A DNA stretch of 64,000 bases from assembly GCF_026011795.1 (NCBI RefSeq), contig NZ_BRVS01000026.1, forward strand, positions 1-64,000. Reading direction: 5' to 3'. The stretch comes from Arthrobacter mangrovi. Lineage in GTDB: Bacteria; Actinomycetota; Actinomycetes; Actinomycetales; Micrococcaceae. The translations under genes and the position numbers were made by a program. The notes beneath the pieces are model-generated. The model had not been told where the DNA came from and made no database searches. It worked only from the letters and a program-made list of their open reading frames with translations. Below, one piece after another: positions 48,737 through 56,597 of the stretch; the first letter of the stretch is position 1; the number at the start of each line of letters is the position of its first letter.

Positions 48737-50167
48737 TCAGAAGCCCGATGAGCTTCCGGATCCGGAGAAGCTCCCCCCGCTGCTGCCGTAGCCGGTGCTG
48801 CTGGATCCGCCGCGGGCCGACTCGATGCTGCTTTGCCCGGCGGTGAAGCCGGTGTGGAAGGAACCAACCGAGTAAAAGAGCGAGGCGGGGTAGACGGAGT
48901 CCAGGATGCTCGAGCGGCTGCGGCCGCCCCGGCTGAATTCTTCGTCCATGTCATGCCGCATCAGGTCCGCCTCCTTCTTGTTCCTGGCGGATTCGTCGAT
49001 GACCGTCCTGGAGTGCTGCCGGAGCAGGTCGGTGAACTCCTCGCGGAGCGTGCGAAGACCGCGAAGGGCGGTGTCCGGCGTCGTGGTTCCGGATTCGAGC
49101 TCCGCGGCCCAGCGCTGGAAGTCGTCCCGAGTGGCGTCGCGGAAGGATCGCAGCGCGGCGGCGGTAGCGGACTCTCCGGCACGTTTGGGCTCCTTGAGCA
49201 TCTCGTCCAGGCCGTCCAGATCCTCGCGGAGCGGGTAGAGCTGCCGGTCCCAGGCCCTGGGCCAGCCGGATGCAAGGTTCAGGAAGGTGTTGGAGTCGGC
49301 GATGACGTCGTCCAGTGTGTCCAGCTCCGCGGCGGCGTCGGCGTACTTGGCGGCCAGCGTGACGTTCTTGCCGGACGAAAAGTCCTTGTCGGCCAGGGAA
49401 TGGACCTGCTGGTTGAGCTTGCTGACGTCGTTGTACCGGGTTATGAACCCCCGGTATTTCTCCAGGACCAGCGAACCGAACTCGGACGACGGCGGGATGG
49501 TGCGGGCGTTGACCTCCGTCGCCTCGAGGTCCATGGTGACGTTGGCATAGCTTCGGTCGCCGCGCTCACGTTCGCTGCGTCCGCGCGCCCGGTTCCGGCG
49601 TCGTACTGCGATCCAGGTGCCGGCGCCCCCAAGTGCCACGACCCCGGCCGCGATGCTCCCGCCGACGAACCAGCCGGAGCGGTACCACGGCCTGTTGATC
49701 AGTTCGGCGGCGCGCCGGACTCCGGCGATGGTTCCGTCGGTCCACTGGGCCTGGCGGAACAGGTCCTTCGTGGCGTCCTGGATGTCCGCCTGCTGCCCGG
49801 GGGAGACCTTGCGGTCCTCGCCGAAGTAGGTGCCGACGTGCCGCCCCTCCGGGTCCAGCGCGAAGATGTAGAGGCCGTCTGCCCACTTCTGCCCGTCCTG
49901 GCTGATCCACTCGGGATGCTCGGAGCGTGCGAAGCGCAGGACTTCCTCGTTGAGGTTGTCCGAGGCCGAACCGCGGTAGGTATAGATAGCGACTTTGGTC
50001 GGTTCGTAGAACTCCGTGCCTTCAATGGCGGGCCGGAGCGTACTGAGGTCCAGTACGCCCGCCTTGTCCTCGACGACGACGTCCGTCGGCGTGTCCGCCA
50101 GCGCCGTCGCCGCGGGCGCCAGCAGCGCCGCCACAGCGAGTACCAAGATGCCGAGCAATCTCCTCAT
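48737..50167 (-). CDS. TPM-domain (DUF5129-like) membrane-anchored protein
   Basis: A 476-residue protein: signal peptide (1-24, ending ATALA), a TPM-like phosphatase-fold domain (about 30-150: VVVEDKAGVLD, then KVAIYTYRG, WADGLYIFALDPEGRHVGTYFGEDRKV), a membrane helix (~168-188), a charged helical cytoplasmic region, and a Ser/Gly-rich tail. This layout is found in actinobacterial DUF5129 proteins; function unknown, probably envelope-associated. ATG 50167 has GGGGGAAC upstream. It is flanked by the 36-bp direct repeats. Confidence 0.82.
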   Translation of the reverse strand: MRRLLGILVLAVAALLAPAATALADTPTDVVVEDKAGVLDLSTLRPAIEGTEFYEPTKVAIYTYRGSASDNLNEEVLRFARSEHPEWISQDGQKWADGLYIFALDPEGRHVGTYFGEDRKVSPGQQADIQDATKDLFRQAQWTDGTIAGVRRAAELINRPWYRSGWFVGGSIAAGVVALGGAGTWIAVRRRNRARGRSERERGDRSYANVTMDLEATEVNARTIPPSSEFGSLVLEKYRGFITRYNDVSKLNQQVHSLADKDFSSGKNVTLAAKYADAAAELDTLDDVIADSNTFLNLASGWPRAWDRQLYPLREDLDGLDEMLKEPKRAGESATAAALRSFRDATRDDFQRWAAELESGTTTPDTALRGLRTLREEFTDLLRQHSRTVIDESARNKKEADLMRHDMDEEFSRGGRSRSSILDSVYPASLFYSVGSFHTGFTAGQSSIESARGGSSSTGYGSSGGSFSGSGSSSGF

Positions 50168-50215
50168 GTTCCCCCGTTTCGCTGCGCGCCCTTCCAGCAC
50201 CCTACCCAAAACGAA

Positions 50216-50251
50216 CGACGGCGGGCAGCGGCTAAGTGCGTCTGCGCAGGG
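50216..50251. repeat. 36-bp direct repeat, right copy
   Basis: Same orientation as the copy at 48694-48729; one base differs (T/C). Starts with the ACGACGGCGGG sequence common to terminator stems of this window, but no complementary arm is seen here. Confidence 0.85.
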
Positions 50252-50368
50252 AACTGCGGGCCGGGGTCGGCCGGGGCGGAAACGTTCCATGGCTCGGTAT
50301 TCTTCTTGGGGGCGCAATCACCGCCTGCGGCCGGAGCGCCGCCGGACAACAGCAAGGCATGGACTTCG

Positions 50369-51154
50369 ATGAGCAGCGGGAAGATTCCGAACGAACCTCA
50401 CAGGGCGGTGCTGTGGACCGCCGTTGGTGCCACGGTGGTCATCGCCGTCGGCGCTTTCGTGCTCTCCTTCGCGGCGCTGACGGACCTGGCCCAGCGTTCG
50501 GGGATTGACGCCCAGCTCGCGTGGATCTGGCCGATCATTGTGGACGGCATGATCGTGGCGGCGACGGTGGCCATCGTCGCGCTGAACGGGCACGACCGCC
50601 GGGCGATGATCTATCCGTGGGCGCTGCTGTTTTTCGGGGCGATCGTTTCGACGGCGGCGAACTCGGTGCACGCCATCCTGACGGTGGACAAGATGGCAAC
50701 GGACATTCCGCCGCTGGTGTCCGCGTTGGTGGCGGCGATGCCTCCCGTGGTGCTGCTGGCGATCACCCACCTGACCGTGCACATGTACCAGAAGCAGGCC
50801 GAGGTGGCCCAGCTGCGCGCGGAGGAGCAGGCGCTCGCGGAGGCGGAGCTGGCGGCGAGCGGCTACTACGCGCATGAGTATGAAGAGGACTGGCAGCTCG
50901 CCGAGGTGGACGAGGCGCGCCGCGCGGACGCGGCCCATGAAGTGCCCGCCTATGAAATGCCCCAAGACTTCGGGCCGGCCATGCCGCCCGCGCCGGCCCG
51001 CAGGCCCCAGGCCCGGCCTGCTGCCGGAGCCGGCGATGGTGCCGGGCGTCCCCTGCCTTCGGACGGACCCGCGCCCCTCTACGACGAGACGGTCCAGGCG
51101 CTGGCCCCGGCCGGGCTCGAGCAGGAACCAGTACGGGAGGACGCGCGGGCCTGA
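50369..51154 (+). CDS. DUF2637 membrane protein
   Basis: A 261-residue protein. The N-terminal half has four hydrophobic segments (about 13-35, 48-67, 78-98, 112-132), with the DUF2637 pattern SFAALTDLAQRSGI...WIWPIIVDGMIVAATVAIVA and AITHLTVHMY. The second half is cytoplasmic: an Ala/Glu coiled stretch and a Pro-rich acidic tail. DUF2637 proteins are common on actinobacterial plasmids and integrative elements, where some resemble transfer-related SpdB proteins, but also occur chromosomally. No other transfer gene is near. ATG 50369 has a weak AAGG ribosome site. Confidence 0.8.
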   Translation: MSSGKIPNEPHRAVLWTAVGATVVIAVGAFVLSFAALTDLAQRSGIDAQLAWIWPIIVDGMIVAATVAIVALNGHDRRAMIYPWALLFFGAIVSTAANSVHAILTVDKMATDIPPLVSALVAAMPPVVLLAITHLTVHMYQKQAEVAQLRAEEQALAEAELAASGYYAHEYEEDWQLAEVDEARRADAAHEVPAYEMPQDFGPAMPPAPARRPQARPAAGAGDGAGRPLPSDGPAPLYDETVQALAPAGLEQEPVREDARA

Positions 51155-51160
51155 CGGCAC

Positions 51161-52144
51161 TTATCCGGCGGACATCTCCTGCGGCACGGCGATGAGTTCG
51201 CGAAGGCCGCCGTCGCGGAGCACGGCCAGCGGGAACTCGGCGCCGATCGCGTCGGCGAAGAGCAGCCGCTGGAGGCTCTGCGCGTTCGCCAGCGGCTGGC
51301 CGCCGGCCCGGACCACCACATCGCCCGCCCGCAGCCCGGCCCGTTCGGCAGGAGAGCCCGGCAGGACTTCGACCACGCGCAGCCCCCGCCGTTCGCCGGT
51401 CCGCAGGCCGTCCCGCGTGGACAAAGGCACCGGAGTGCTCACCAGTCCGAGGTAGGCGCGCCGCACACGCCCGTCGGCCAGGAGGGCGGAGATGATGCGC
51501 CGGGTGGTGCTGTTGATCGGCACGGCCAGGCCCAGCCCGATCCCGGCGACGGCGGTGTTGATCCCCACCACCCGCCCGGCGACGTCGGCCAGCGCGCCGC
51601 CCGAGCTGCCCGGGTTCAGCGCGGCGTCGGTCTGGATCACGTCCTCGATCACGCGCCGGTTCCGGCCGGCGGCAACCGGAATGGAGCGGCCGAGCGCGCT
51701 GACCACGCCGGCTGTAACGGAGCCGGCCAGGCCCAGCGGATTGCCTACCGCGACCACCAGCTGCCCGACGCGCAAACGTGCCGCGTCGCCCAGCTCGACC
51801 GGCTGCGGCACGGTGAGCCGCCCGCGCAGCACGGCCAGGTCGGACAGCGGATCCGCGCCGATCACATCGACCTCGGTGCGGGTTCCGTCCGCGAAGGCCG
51901 CATGCCCGCCGTCGGCATTCGCCACGACATGCGCGTTGGTGAGCAGATAGCCGTCCTCCGTGAAGACCACCGCGGAGCCCGCGCCGGTCGGGAAAGTCTT
52001 GTCCCGGCGTCGTACCTCCATCTGCACGGCCGCGACGTGCGGCGTCACGGTCTCCGCGATCCGGACCACCGACTCGGAGTATGAATCCAGCGGGTCTACG
52101 GCATCGCGGGACGGTTCAATCCGTGGTTCTGGGATCGCGTTCAC
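51161..52144 (-). CDS. HtrA/DegP-like trypsin-fold protease with PDZ domain
   Basis: A 327-residue serine protease. The triad is intact: His72 (LLTNAHVV), Asp102 (DPLSDLAVL) and Ser181 (NPGSSGGAL). A PDZ domain occupies about 235-320 (GLRVVEVLPGSPAERAGLRAGDVVVRAGG). Unlike most HtrA proteins it has no signal peptide or membrane helix, so it appears cytoplasmic. GTG 52144 is preferred because GGAGG lies 6 nt upstream; a GTG five codons earlier has none. It could degrade or refold damaged proteins. Confidence 0.9.
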   Translation of the reverse strand: MNAIPEPRIEPSRDAVDPLDSYSESVVRIAETVTPHVAAVQMEVRRRDKTFPTGAGSAVVFTEDGYLLTNAHVVANADGGHAAFADGTRTEVDVIGADPLSDLAVLRGRLTVPQPVELGDAARLRVGQLVVAVGNPLGLAGSVTAGVVSALGRSIPVAAGRNRRVIEDVIQTDAALNPGSSGGALADVAGRVVGINTAVAGIGLGLAVPINSTTRRIISALLADGRVRRAYLGLVSTPVPLSTRDGLRTGERRGLRVVEVLPGSPAERAGLRAGDVVVRAGGQPLANAQSLQRLLFADAIGAEFPLAVLRDGGLRELIAVPQEMSAG

Positions 52145-52286
52145 GGGTACCTCCGGCACTGCTTGTTCTCCATGGAACAGCAGATCGGGCGGGTTTGATC
52201 CCCGCCGGCGCTACGCCTTCAGTGAACCGCCGCGGCGTTGTAGCATCAGGCAGCTAGGGCAGGAACGGACGACGGCGGCGGCCCGG

Positions 52287-52703
52287 TCAGCGGTTTTTGC
52301 GGGTTTCGCGGTCGTTCGCCTTCTTGACGGCGTCCACGAGTTCGGACTTGTTCATTTTGGACCGGCCGGGCACGTCGAGCTTCTTGGCCAGGTCGTAGAG
52401 GTGCTCCTTGGAGGCGTTCGCGTCGACACCGCCCTTGGTCGGACGCGCGGTGTCCTTGCCGCCCCTGGCCTGCTGGTCGGAGGGGCCGGGGTGGTCCTTG
52501 GGCTCCCAATGGTCCCCGACCTTCTCATGCGTGTGCTTCAGCGCGCTGTAGCCGACCGGGTGCGCGCGTCCCTCGTCGCCGTAGGTTTTGGCGGCGGAAT
52601 CGTGGGCCTTGGCGAACGTCTCCTGGGCCTTCTTGCCGGACTTCTTCAGCGTGCTCGGCAGCTCGCTCTTCTTCGGCTTGCCGCCCTTGTCCGTCTTCGG
52701 CAT
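52287..52703 (-). CDS. ChaB-domain protein with Rho-N-like C-terminal domain
   Basis: A 138-residue protein. Residues 10-70 match the ChaB family: SELPSTLKKSGKKAQETFAK, then AHDSAAKTYGDEGRAHPVGYSALKH and a His-Trp near GDHWEPK. After a Gly/Asp-rich linker, residues ~105-135 resemble a Rho N-terminal (SAP-like) helix pair: SKEHLYDLAKKLDVPGRSKM, NKSELVDAVKKAN. ChaB was named as a cation transport regulator in E. coli, but its function is unclear; the added domain suggests nucleic-acid binding. ATG 52703 is preferred over GTG 52712. Confidence 0.85.
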   Translation of the reverse strand: MPKTDKGGKPKKSELPSTLKKSGKKAQETFAKAHDSAAKTYGDEGRAHPVGYSALKHTHEKVGDHWEPKDHPGPSDQQARGGKDTARPTKGGVDANASKEHLYDLAKKLDVPGRSKMNKSELVDAVKKANDRETRKNR

Positions 52704-52823
52704 GCGGACCACGTCCTTTCACACTGTGCGGTTTGAACGTTCATCTTCCACGGTTGCACAGTTGCCGCCGGGCGCCAAGGCCGCGGCCGGACCTCGTGCC
52801 TCTGCCGCCGCTCCCGAAATGAC

Positions 52824-52870
52824 TGCGCCGCTGATGCCCTTCAGCGGCGGAAAAGGGCATCAGCGGCGCA
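52824..52870. terminator. Long perfect hairpin, relative of 32619-32670
   Basis: An 18-bp stem: TGCGCCGCTGATGCCCTT with AAGGGCATCAGCGGCGCA, 11-nt loop. It ends the NmrA-like gene (leftward). The core GATGCCCTT/AAGGGCATC and flanking ACTG/CACT are shared with the hairpin at 32619. Confidence 0.75.
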
Positions 52871-52900
52871 CTCGCTGAGCGGGGGTGGTTCGCCCGGCGG

Positions 52901-53503
52901 TCAGTTGGCGACGGTGAAGCGCCGGTTGCGGTGCTTCGGCTCCTCAAGTTCGTCGAGGACGGCGACGGCGAAGTCCTGCGTGGAGATCGAGTCTCCGACC
53001 GGGGAGTCCAGGCCCAGCTTGAAATCTCCCGTGCGCTGGCCCGGCGCGATCACGGGAGCCGGCGCCAGCATCGTCCAGTCCAGTCCGGCGGCCTCCCTGT
53101 AGGACTCCAAGACCTGGGCGAAGGTCGTGGCTTCTGCCAGGTAGGCGTCCGGGAAACCGGGCTGGTCCTTGAGTTGCACGCCGTCGACCTCAAGCGCCCC
53201 GGCTCCGCCGACCACGAAGACACGGGCGGGCACGTTGCTCGCGGCGATGGCGCGGTGCGCGGCCAGGAGGGGTTCGTGCGGGCCGCCCGTGTGGTCCGGC
53301 GAGACAGAGAGGACGACGGCGTCATGCGCGGCTGCCAACTCGTGGAAGGTGTCCAGATCGGCCAGCTCCGCGGCGCGCACTGACGCTCCTTCCATGGCGG
53401 AGCCACTGCGGGTAACCGCCGTGACGTCGTGCCCGCGGTGCAGGGCCTCCGCGGCGATTTCCGATCCGACCATTCCCGAGGCTCCGTAGAGTGCGATCTT
53501 CAT
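52901..53503 (-). CDS. NAD(P)H-binding oxidoreductase-like protein (NmrA/YwnB type)
   Basis: A 200-residue atypical short-chain dehydrogenase. Nucleotide motif GASGMVGSEIAAEALHRGHDVTAVTR (8-33), VFVVGGAGALEV, and the LDWTMLAPAPVIAPGQRTG segment are typical of the YwnB/YesF-like NmrA group. The catalytic YxxxK is absent, so a sensing or weak reductase role is likely. Divergent from the HxlR gene over ~90 bp; HxlR proteins commonly control such oxidoreductases in response to electrophiles. AAAGGAACGCC precedes ATG 53503. Confidence 0.87.
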   Translation of the reverse strand: MKIALYGASGMVGSEIAAEALHRGHDVTAVTRSGSAMEGASVRAAELADLDTFHELAAAHDAVVLSVSPDHTGGPHEPLLAAHRAIAASNVPARVFVVGGAGALEVDGVQLKDQPGFPDAYLAEATTFAQVLESYREAAGLDWTMLAPAPVIAPGQRTGDFKLGLDSPVGDSISTQDFAVAVLDELEEPKHRNRRFTVAN

Positions 53504-53577
53504 GGCGTTCCTTTCGACATCCCGCCGGCGTTTCCGGCTTGGCGCTCATGGTATCTATTGGAAACCCAGTACCTCAA

Positions 53578-53592
53578 GGTAATACAGTTACC
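53578..53592. promoter_or_regulatory. HxlR operator candidate
   Basis: GGTAA-TACAG-TTACC inverted repeat immediately before the HxlR start. A second GGTA...TACC pair spans 53550-53573. Both suit a dimeric winged-helix repressor controlling the divergent genes. Confidence 0.6.
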
Positions 53593-53594
53593 CT

Positions 53595-53981
53595 ATGCAT
53601 ACTGAGGAGCGTCCGTTCGACGTGATGGAGCCGGACTGCCCGTCGCGGGTCGTGCTGCAGCGGATTGGGGACAAGTGGACGCCGCTGGTCTTCCAGGTGC
53701 TCAAGGATGGACCTCGGCGCTTTTCCGCCATCCGGACGTCCATCCAAGGCGTCACTCCAAAGGTGCTGACGCAGACGCTGCGCACGCTGGAGCGGGACGG
53801 ACTGGTTGCCCGGACCGTCTACGCGCAGGTTCCGCCCCGGGTCGAATACCGACTGACGCCGCTGGGCGAGACGCTGCTGGGCCCGTTGGATGCCGTCCGG
53901 ATCTGGTCCGAGGAGCACGCCGGCAAGATCCTCCAGGCCCGCCAGGACTACGATGGCCAGCCCGAGGGGCAGGTCGGCTAG
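53595..53981 (+). CDS. HxlR-family transcriptional regulator
   Basis: A 128-residue winged-helix protein. Cys15 (PDCPSR) is at the position of the redox-sensing cysteine of HypR/YodB-like members. The core IGDKWTPLVFQVLKDGPRRFSAI and GVTPKVLTQTLRTLERDGLVAR is textbook HxlR. ATG 53595 is 2 bp beyond the inverted repeat, so transcription may be nearly leaderless. It probably represses itself and the divergent NmrA-like gene. Confidence 0.92.
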   Translation: MHTEERPFDVMEPDCPSRVVLQRIGDKWTPLVFQVLKDGPRRFSAIRTSIQGVTPKVLTQTLRTLERDGLVARTVYAQVPPRVEYRLTPLGETLLGPLDAVRIWSEEHAGKILQARQDYDGQPEGQVG

Positions 53982-54171
53982 GTCGCCGCTGGCTGCGGTC
54001 TGTAATACGCGGGAAACCGCGGGCAATGAAAGCAAACAAGCGGTAATCTGCGGCTCAATTTGCGCCCAGGTGTTCCCAATGTGATGGAACTCGCATATGG
54101 TTCGGTGGAGCAATTAAAGCAATTTGTCTCACAAATGCTTCCACCGATGGGGTGTTGGAGGAACACAACAA

Positions 54172-54444
54172 ATGAATGCACGTCTGCACGAGGCGATCGC
54201 TATCTTGGGGGATATCGACGCCGACGATGCAAGCACGGAAGCGCGCGGACGCCGTGCGCACGCGCGGGTCATCGCGATGATCGAATTCGCCGACGAGGTC
54301 TCCGGAATGCGCCGCGAGCAGCGCATCGCCAACCTGCTGACCCTTGCCCAGCTCGGCAAGAAGGACTCGCAGTCCGCCTTGAACGAGGCCCGGCGCCTGC
54401 TCGCCGCCGACGAGGAACCGGCCAAGCTGAAAGGCGCCGCCTGA
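54172..54444 (+). CDS. Small helical protein, unknown
   Basis: A 90-residue, charged and probably all-helical protein; no family recognised. ATG 54172 follows TTGGAGGAACACAACAA, a good GGAGG site; longer in-frame extensions run into AT-rich leader. The 190-bp region before it is lower in GC than average (for example TTAAAGCAATTTGTCTCACAAA), as expected for a strong or regulated promoter. Confidence 0.7.
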   Translation: MNARLHEAIAILGDIDADDASTEARGRRAHARVIAMIEFADEVSGMRREQRIANLLTLAQLGKKDSQSALNEARRLLAADEEPAKLKGAA

Positions 54445-54469
54445 TCCTGCCGGCGGTACCCGGCATGCA

Positions 54470-55108
54470 TCAGCGGGCCGGCCGGATGCCCGCGCGGCCC
54501 ATGGCGTCCCAGTAGGCTTCGCGCATCTCCAGCAGCCACGCCTGCTGCTGTTCAGGATTGCCGATGAACGCCCGGCCGCCGGTTGACCGGACGCGGTAGA
54601 CCTTGAAGCCGCGGGCGAAGATCTGCCGGTCCGCCGTCCGGTCCAGCATGCCGGCGAGCTTGTGGGCTTCGACGCCGTGCGCGACGACGGCGGATGCCCG
54701 CTCGACCGTCTTGAGGAAGCGGCGGAAGGGCTGCAGGCCCTCGGTAATCTGCGCCTTCGTCAGCTTGCCGTCCTGCTTGTCGGGGACGTGCCAGGGGTAG
54801 ACGTTCCAGGGCATGACGAACCGGGTGTCGAGACCGACGTCTTCGTACACCGCCGCCAGGCGCGCGGCGCTGTCGTCGTCGTTCTCGCAGGAGATGAAGC
54901 CCGATTCGGTGCCCGGTCCCGGGTTCGACGAAAGGCTGACGATGCGGCACTCGTCCGTGTCGTGCATCGGGTCGACATACGGGACCGGCCGTTCCCCGGG
55001 GCCTTGGCTCAGTTCGTCACAGAGGAGGTTGACGGCTTCGACGTTGGCGTCGAACCGCCGTTCCCATTGCTGTGACCGGTACTGTTCTTCAGCCATACGC
55101 CGTGACAT
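54470..55108 (-). CDS. Uracil-DNA glycosylase-superfamily protein
   Basis: A 212-residue UDG-fold protein. The active-site-like segment SLSSNPGPGTESGF (58-71), MPWNVYPWHVP (~98-108), and VVAHGVEAHKLA resemble motif A, the Asn loop and strand 3 of the superfamily. The C-terminal HPS motif is replaced by STGGRAFIG, so activity is uncertain. ATG 55108 has AGGGGG 4 nt upstream. It is a distinct paralogue from the gene at 40698. Confidence 0.68.
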   Translation of the reverse strand: MSRRMAEEQYRSQQWERRFDANVEAVNLLCDELSQGPGERPVPYVDPMHDTDECRIVSLSSNPGPGTESGFISCENDDDSAARLAAVYEDVGLDTRFVMPWNVYPWHVPDKQDGKLTKAQITEGLQPFRRFLKTVERASAVVAHGVEAHKLAGMLDRTADRQIFARGFKVYRVRSTGGRAFIGNPEQQQAWLLEMREAYWDAMGRAGIRPAR

Positions 55109-55198
55109 CAAACCCCCTGGATCCAAGCCGCCGCTTCTTCTTCCACCCTAAGCTCTTTAACGCGCGGAAAACCGGCGTCGGCCGAATTGGCATCGGGG

Positions 55199-56341
55199 TC
55201 AGCGGCCCAGCTGCCGGGAAATCACCAGGCGCTGGATCTGGTTGGTGCCCTCGAAGATCTGCATGACCTTGGCCTCGCGCATGTACCGTTCGGCGGGAAA
55301 GTCCTGGGTGTAGCCGGCGCCGCCGAGGACCTGCACCGCGTTGGTCGTGACCGCCATGGCGTTGTCCGTGGCCACCAGCTTCGCGATCGACGCCTCCCTG
55401 CTGTACCGGCGGCCCGCATCCCGCAGCCGGGCCGCGGACAGGTACATGGCCCGGGCCGTCTCCACCCCGACCGCCATGTCCGCCAGCAGGAAGGCCAGGC
55501 CCTCATGCTCGATCAGCAGCTTGCCGAAGACCTCGCGCTCCTTTGCATAGGAGACGGCGAGGTCGAGGGCGGCTTGGGTCAGTCCGGTGGCCACGGCCGC
55601 GATGCCGAGCCGTCCGGAATCCAACGCGGCGAAGGCGATCGACAGGCCCTGCCCCTCCCGCCCGATGAGCCGCTCGGCCGGCACGTAAACGGCGTCGAAA
55701 TTCATGGTGGCCGTGACCGATCCGGTGAGGCCCATCTTGTGCTCCGGCGGTGCCGCGGTCAGGCCCGCCGCGTCGCCGGGGACCAGGAAACAGGAGATGC
55801 CGTGGCGCGGGTCCTCGGACGTGCGGGCGAAAACGACGTAGAAGTCCGCGGCGCCGCCGTGCGTCGTCCACGCCTTGGCCCCGCTGATGACGTATCCCTC
55901 GCCGCTGCGCACCGCCCGGGTGCGAAGCGCCGAGGGGTCGGAACCGGCATGCGCTTCGGACAGGCAATAGGCGCCCAGCGTTTCGCCGGACAGCATGTCC
56001 GCCAGCCACGTCTTGCGCTGCACGTCCGTGCCGAATGCGGCCAGCGGGAAGCAGCACAGCGCGTGCACGCTCGCGCCCACGCCGACGCTCGCCCAGGCCG
56101 CGGCGATCTCCTCGAACACCTGCAGGTAAACCTCGGCCGGCTGTCCGCCGCCGCCATATTCTTCCGCGTACGGCAGGCTCAGCAGGCCCGCCCGGCCCAG
56201 CGTCCGATAGACCTCGCGGGGAAATTCCCCGGCCCGCTCGGCCGCGGCCGCCCGCGGGGCCAGCTCCTTCGCGGCCAGCTCGCGGGCCAGGTCCAGAAGG
56301 TCCTGAGCCTCCTCCGACGGCAGCAGCCGTGTTGCGCCCAT
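55199..56341 (-). CDS. Acyl-CoA dehydrogenase
   Basis: A 380-residue flavoprotein oxidising acyl-CoA thioesters to enoyl-CoA. Catalytic Glu364 in QIFEGTNQIQR is present, with FAD-contact segments CLSEAHAGSD (126-135), WTTHG (158-162) and MGLTGS. Length is exactly that of the family. Chain length is not evident; sequence style is of the short/branched-chain group. Monocistronic, with a leftward orientation. The 256 bp upstream (56342-56597) are Gly/Ala-coding-like but hold no supported gene. Confidence 0.93.
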   Translation of the reverse strand: MGATRLLPSEEAQDLLDLARELAAKELAPRAAAAERAGEFPREVYRTLGRAGLLSLPYAEEYGGGGQPAEVYLQVFEEIAAAWASVGVGASVHALCCFPLAAFGTDVQRKTWLADMLSGETLGAYCLSEAHAGSDPSALRTRAVRSGEGYVISGAKAWTTHGGAADFYVVFARTSEDPRHGISCFLVPGDAAGLTAAPPEHKMGLTGSVTATMNFDAVYVPAERLIGREGQGLSIAFAALDSGRLGIAAVATGLTQAALDLAVSYAKEREVFGKLLIEHEGLAFLLADMAVGVETARAMYLSAARLRDAGRRYSREASIAKLVATDNAMAVTTNAVQVLGGAGYTQDFPAERYMREAKVMQIFEGTNQIQRLVISRQLGR

Positions 56342-56597
56342 CCGTGCCCCCTTGCATGACCGGCCCCGCGGCGGCAGCCGCGGAAACCGGAAATGTCTGC
56401 TTCACACCACTACAGCACGCCCGGGCAGCACAGACAACAGGCGGACCGGCGGCTGTGGAAACAGGCGGGCAGGAGGCGCCACCGAGGCGGGCAATCGCCA
56501 GGGCAGCAGGAGCGCCGGCCGCAGGATCAACAGGTGAGCCCGCGGCCGATCCGGCGTAGGCTGGAAGAAGGCTTGCAAGGTCGAAAGGTCGATCGCC

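Noticed and set aside
50369-51154. Integrated plasmid or conjugative element around the DUF2637 gene
   Set aside because: No integrase, relaxase, replication gene or att-like duplication fits; only the 36-bp repeats around the neighbouring gene are seen.
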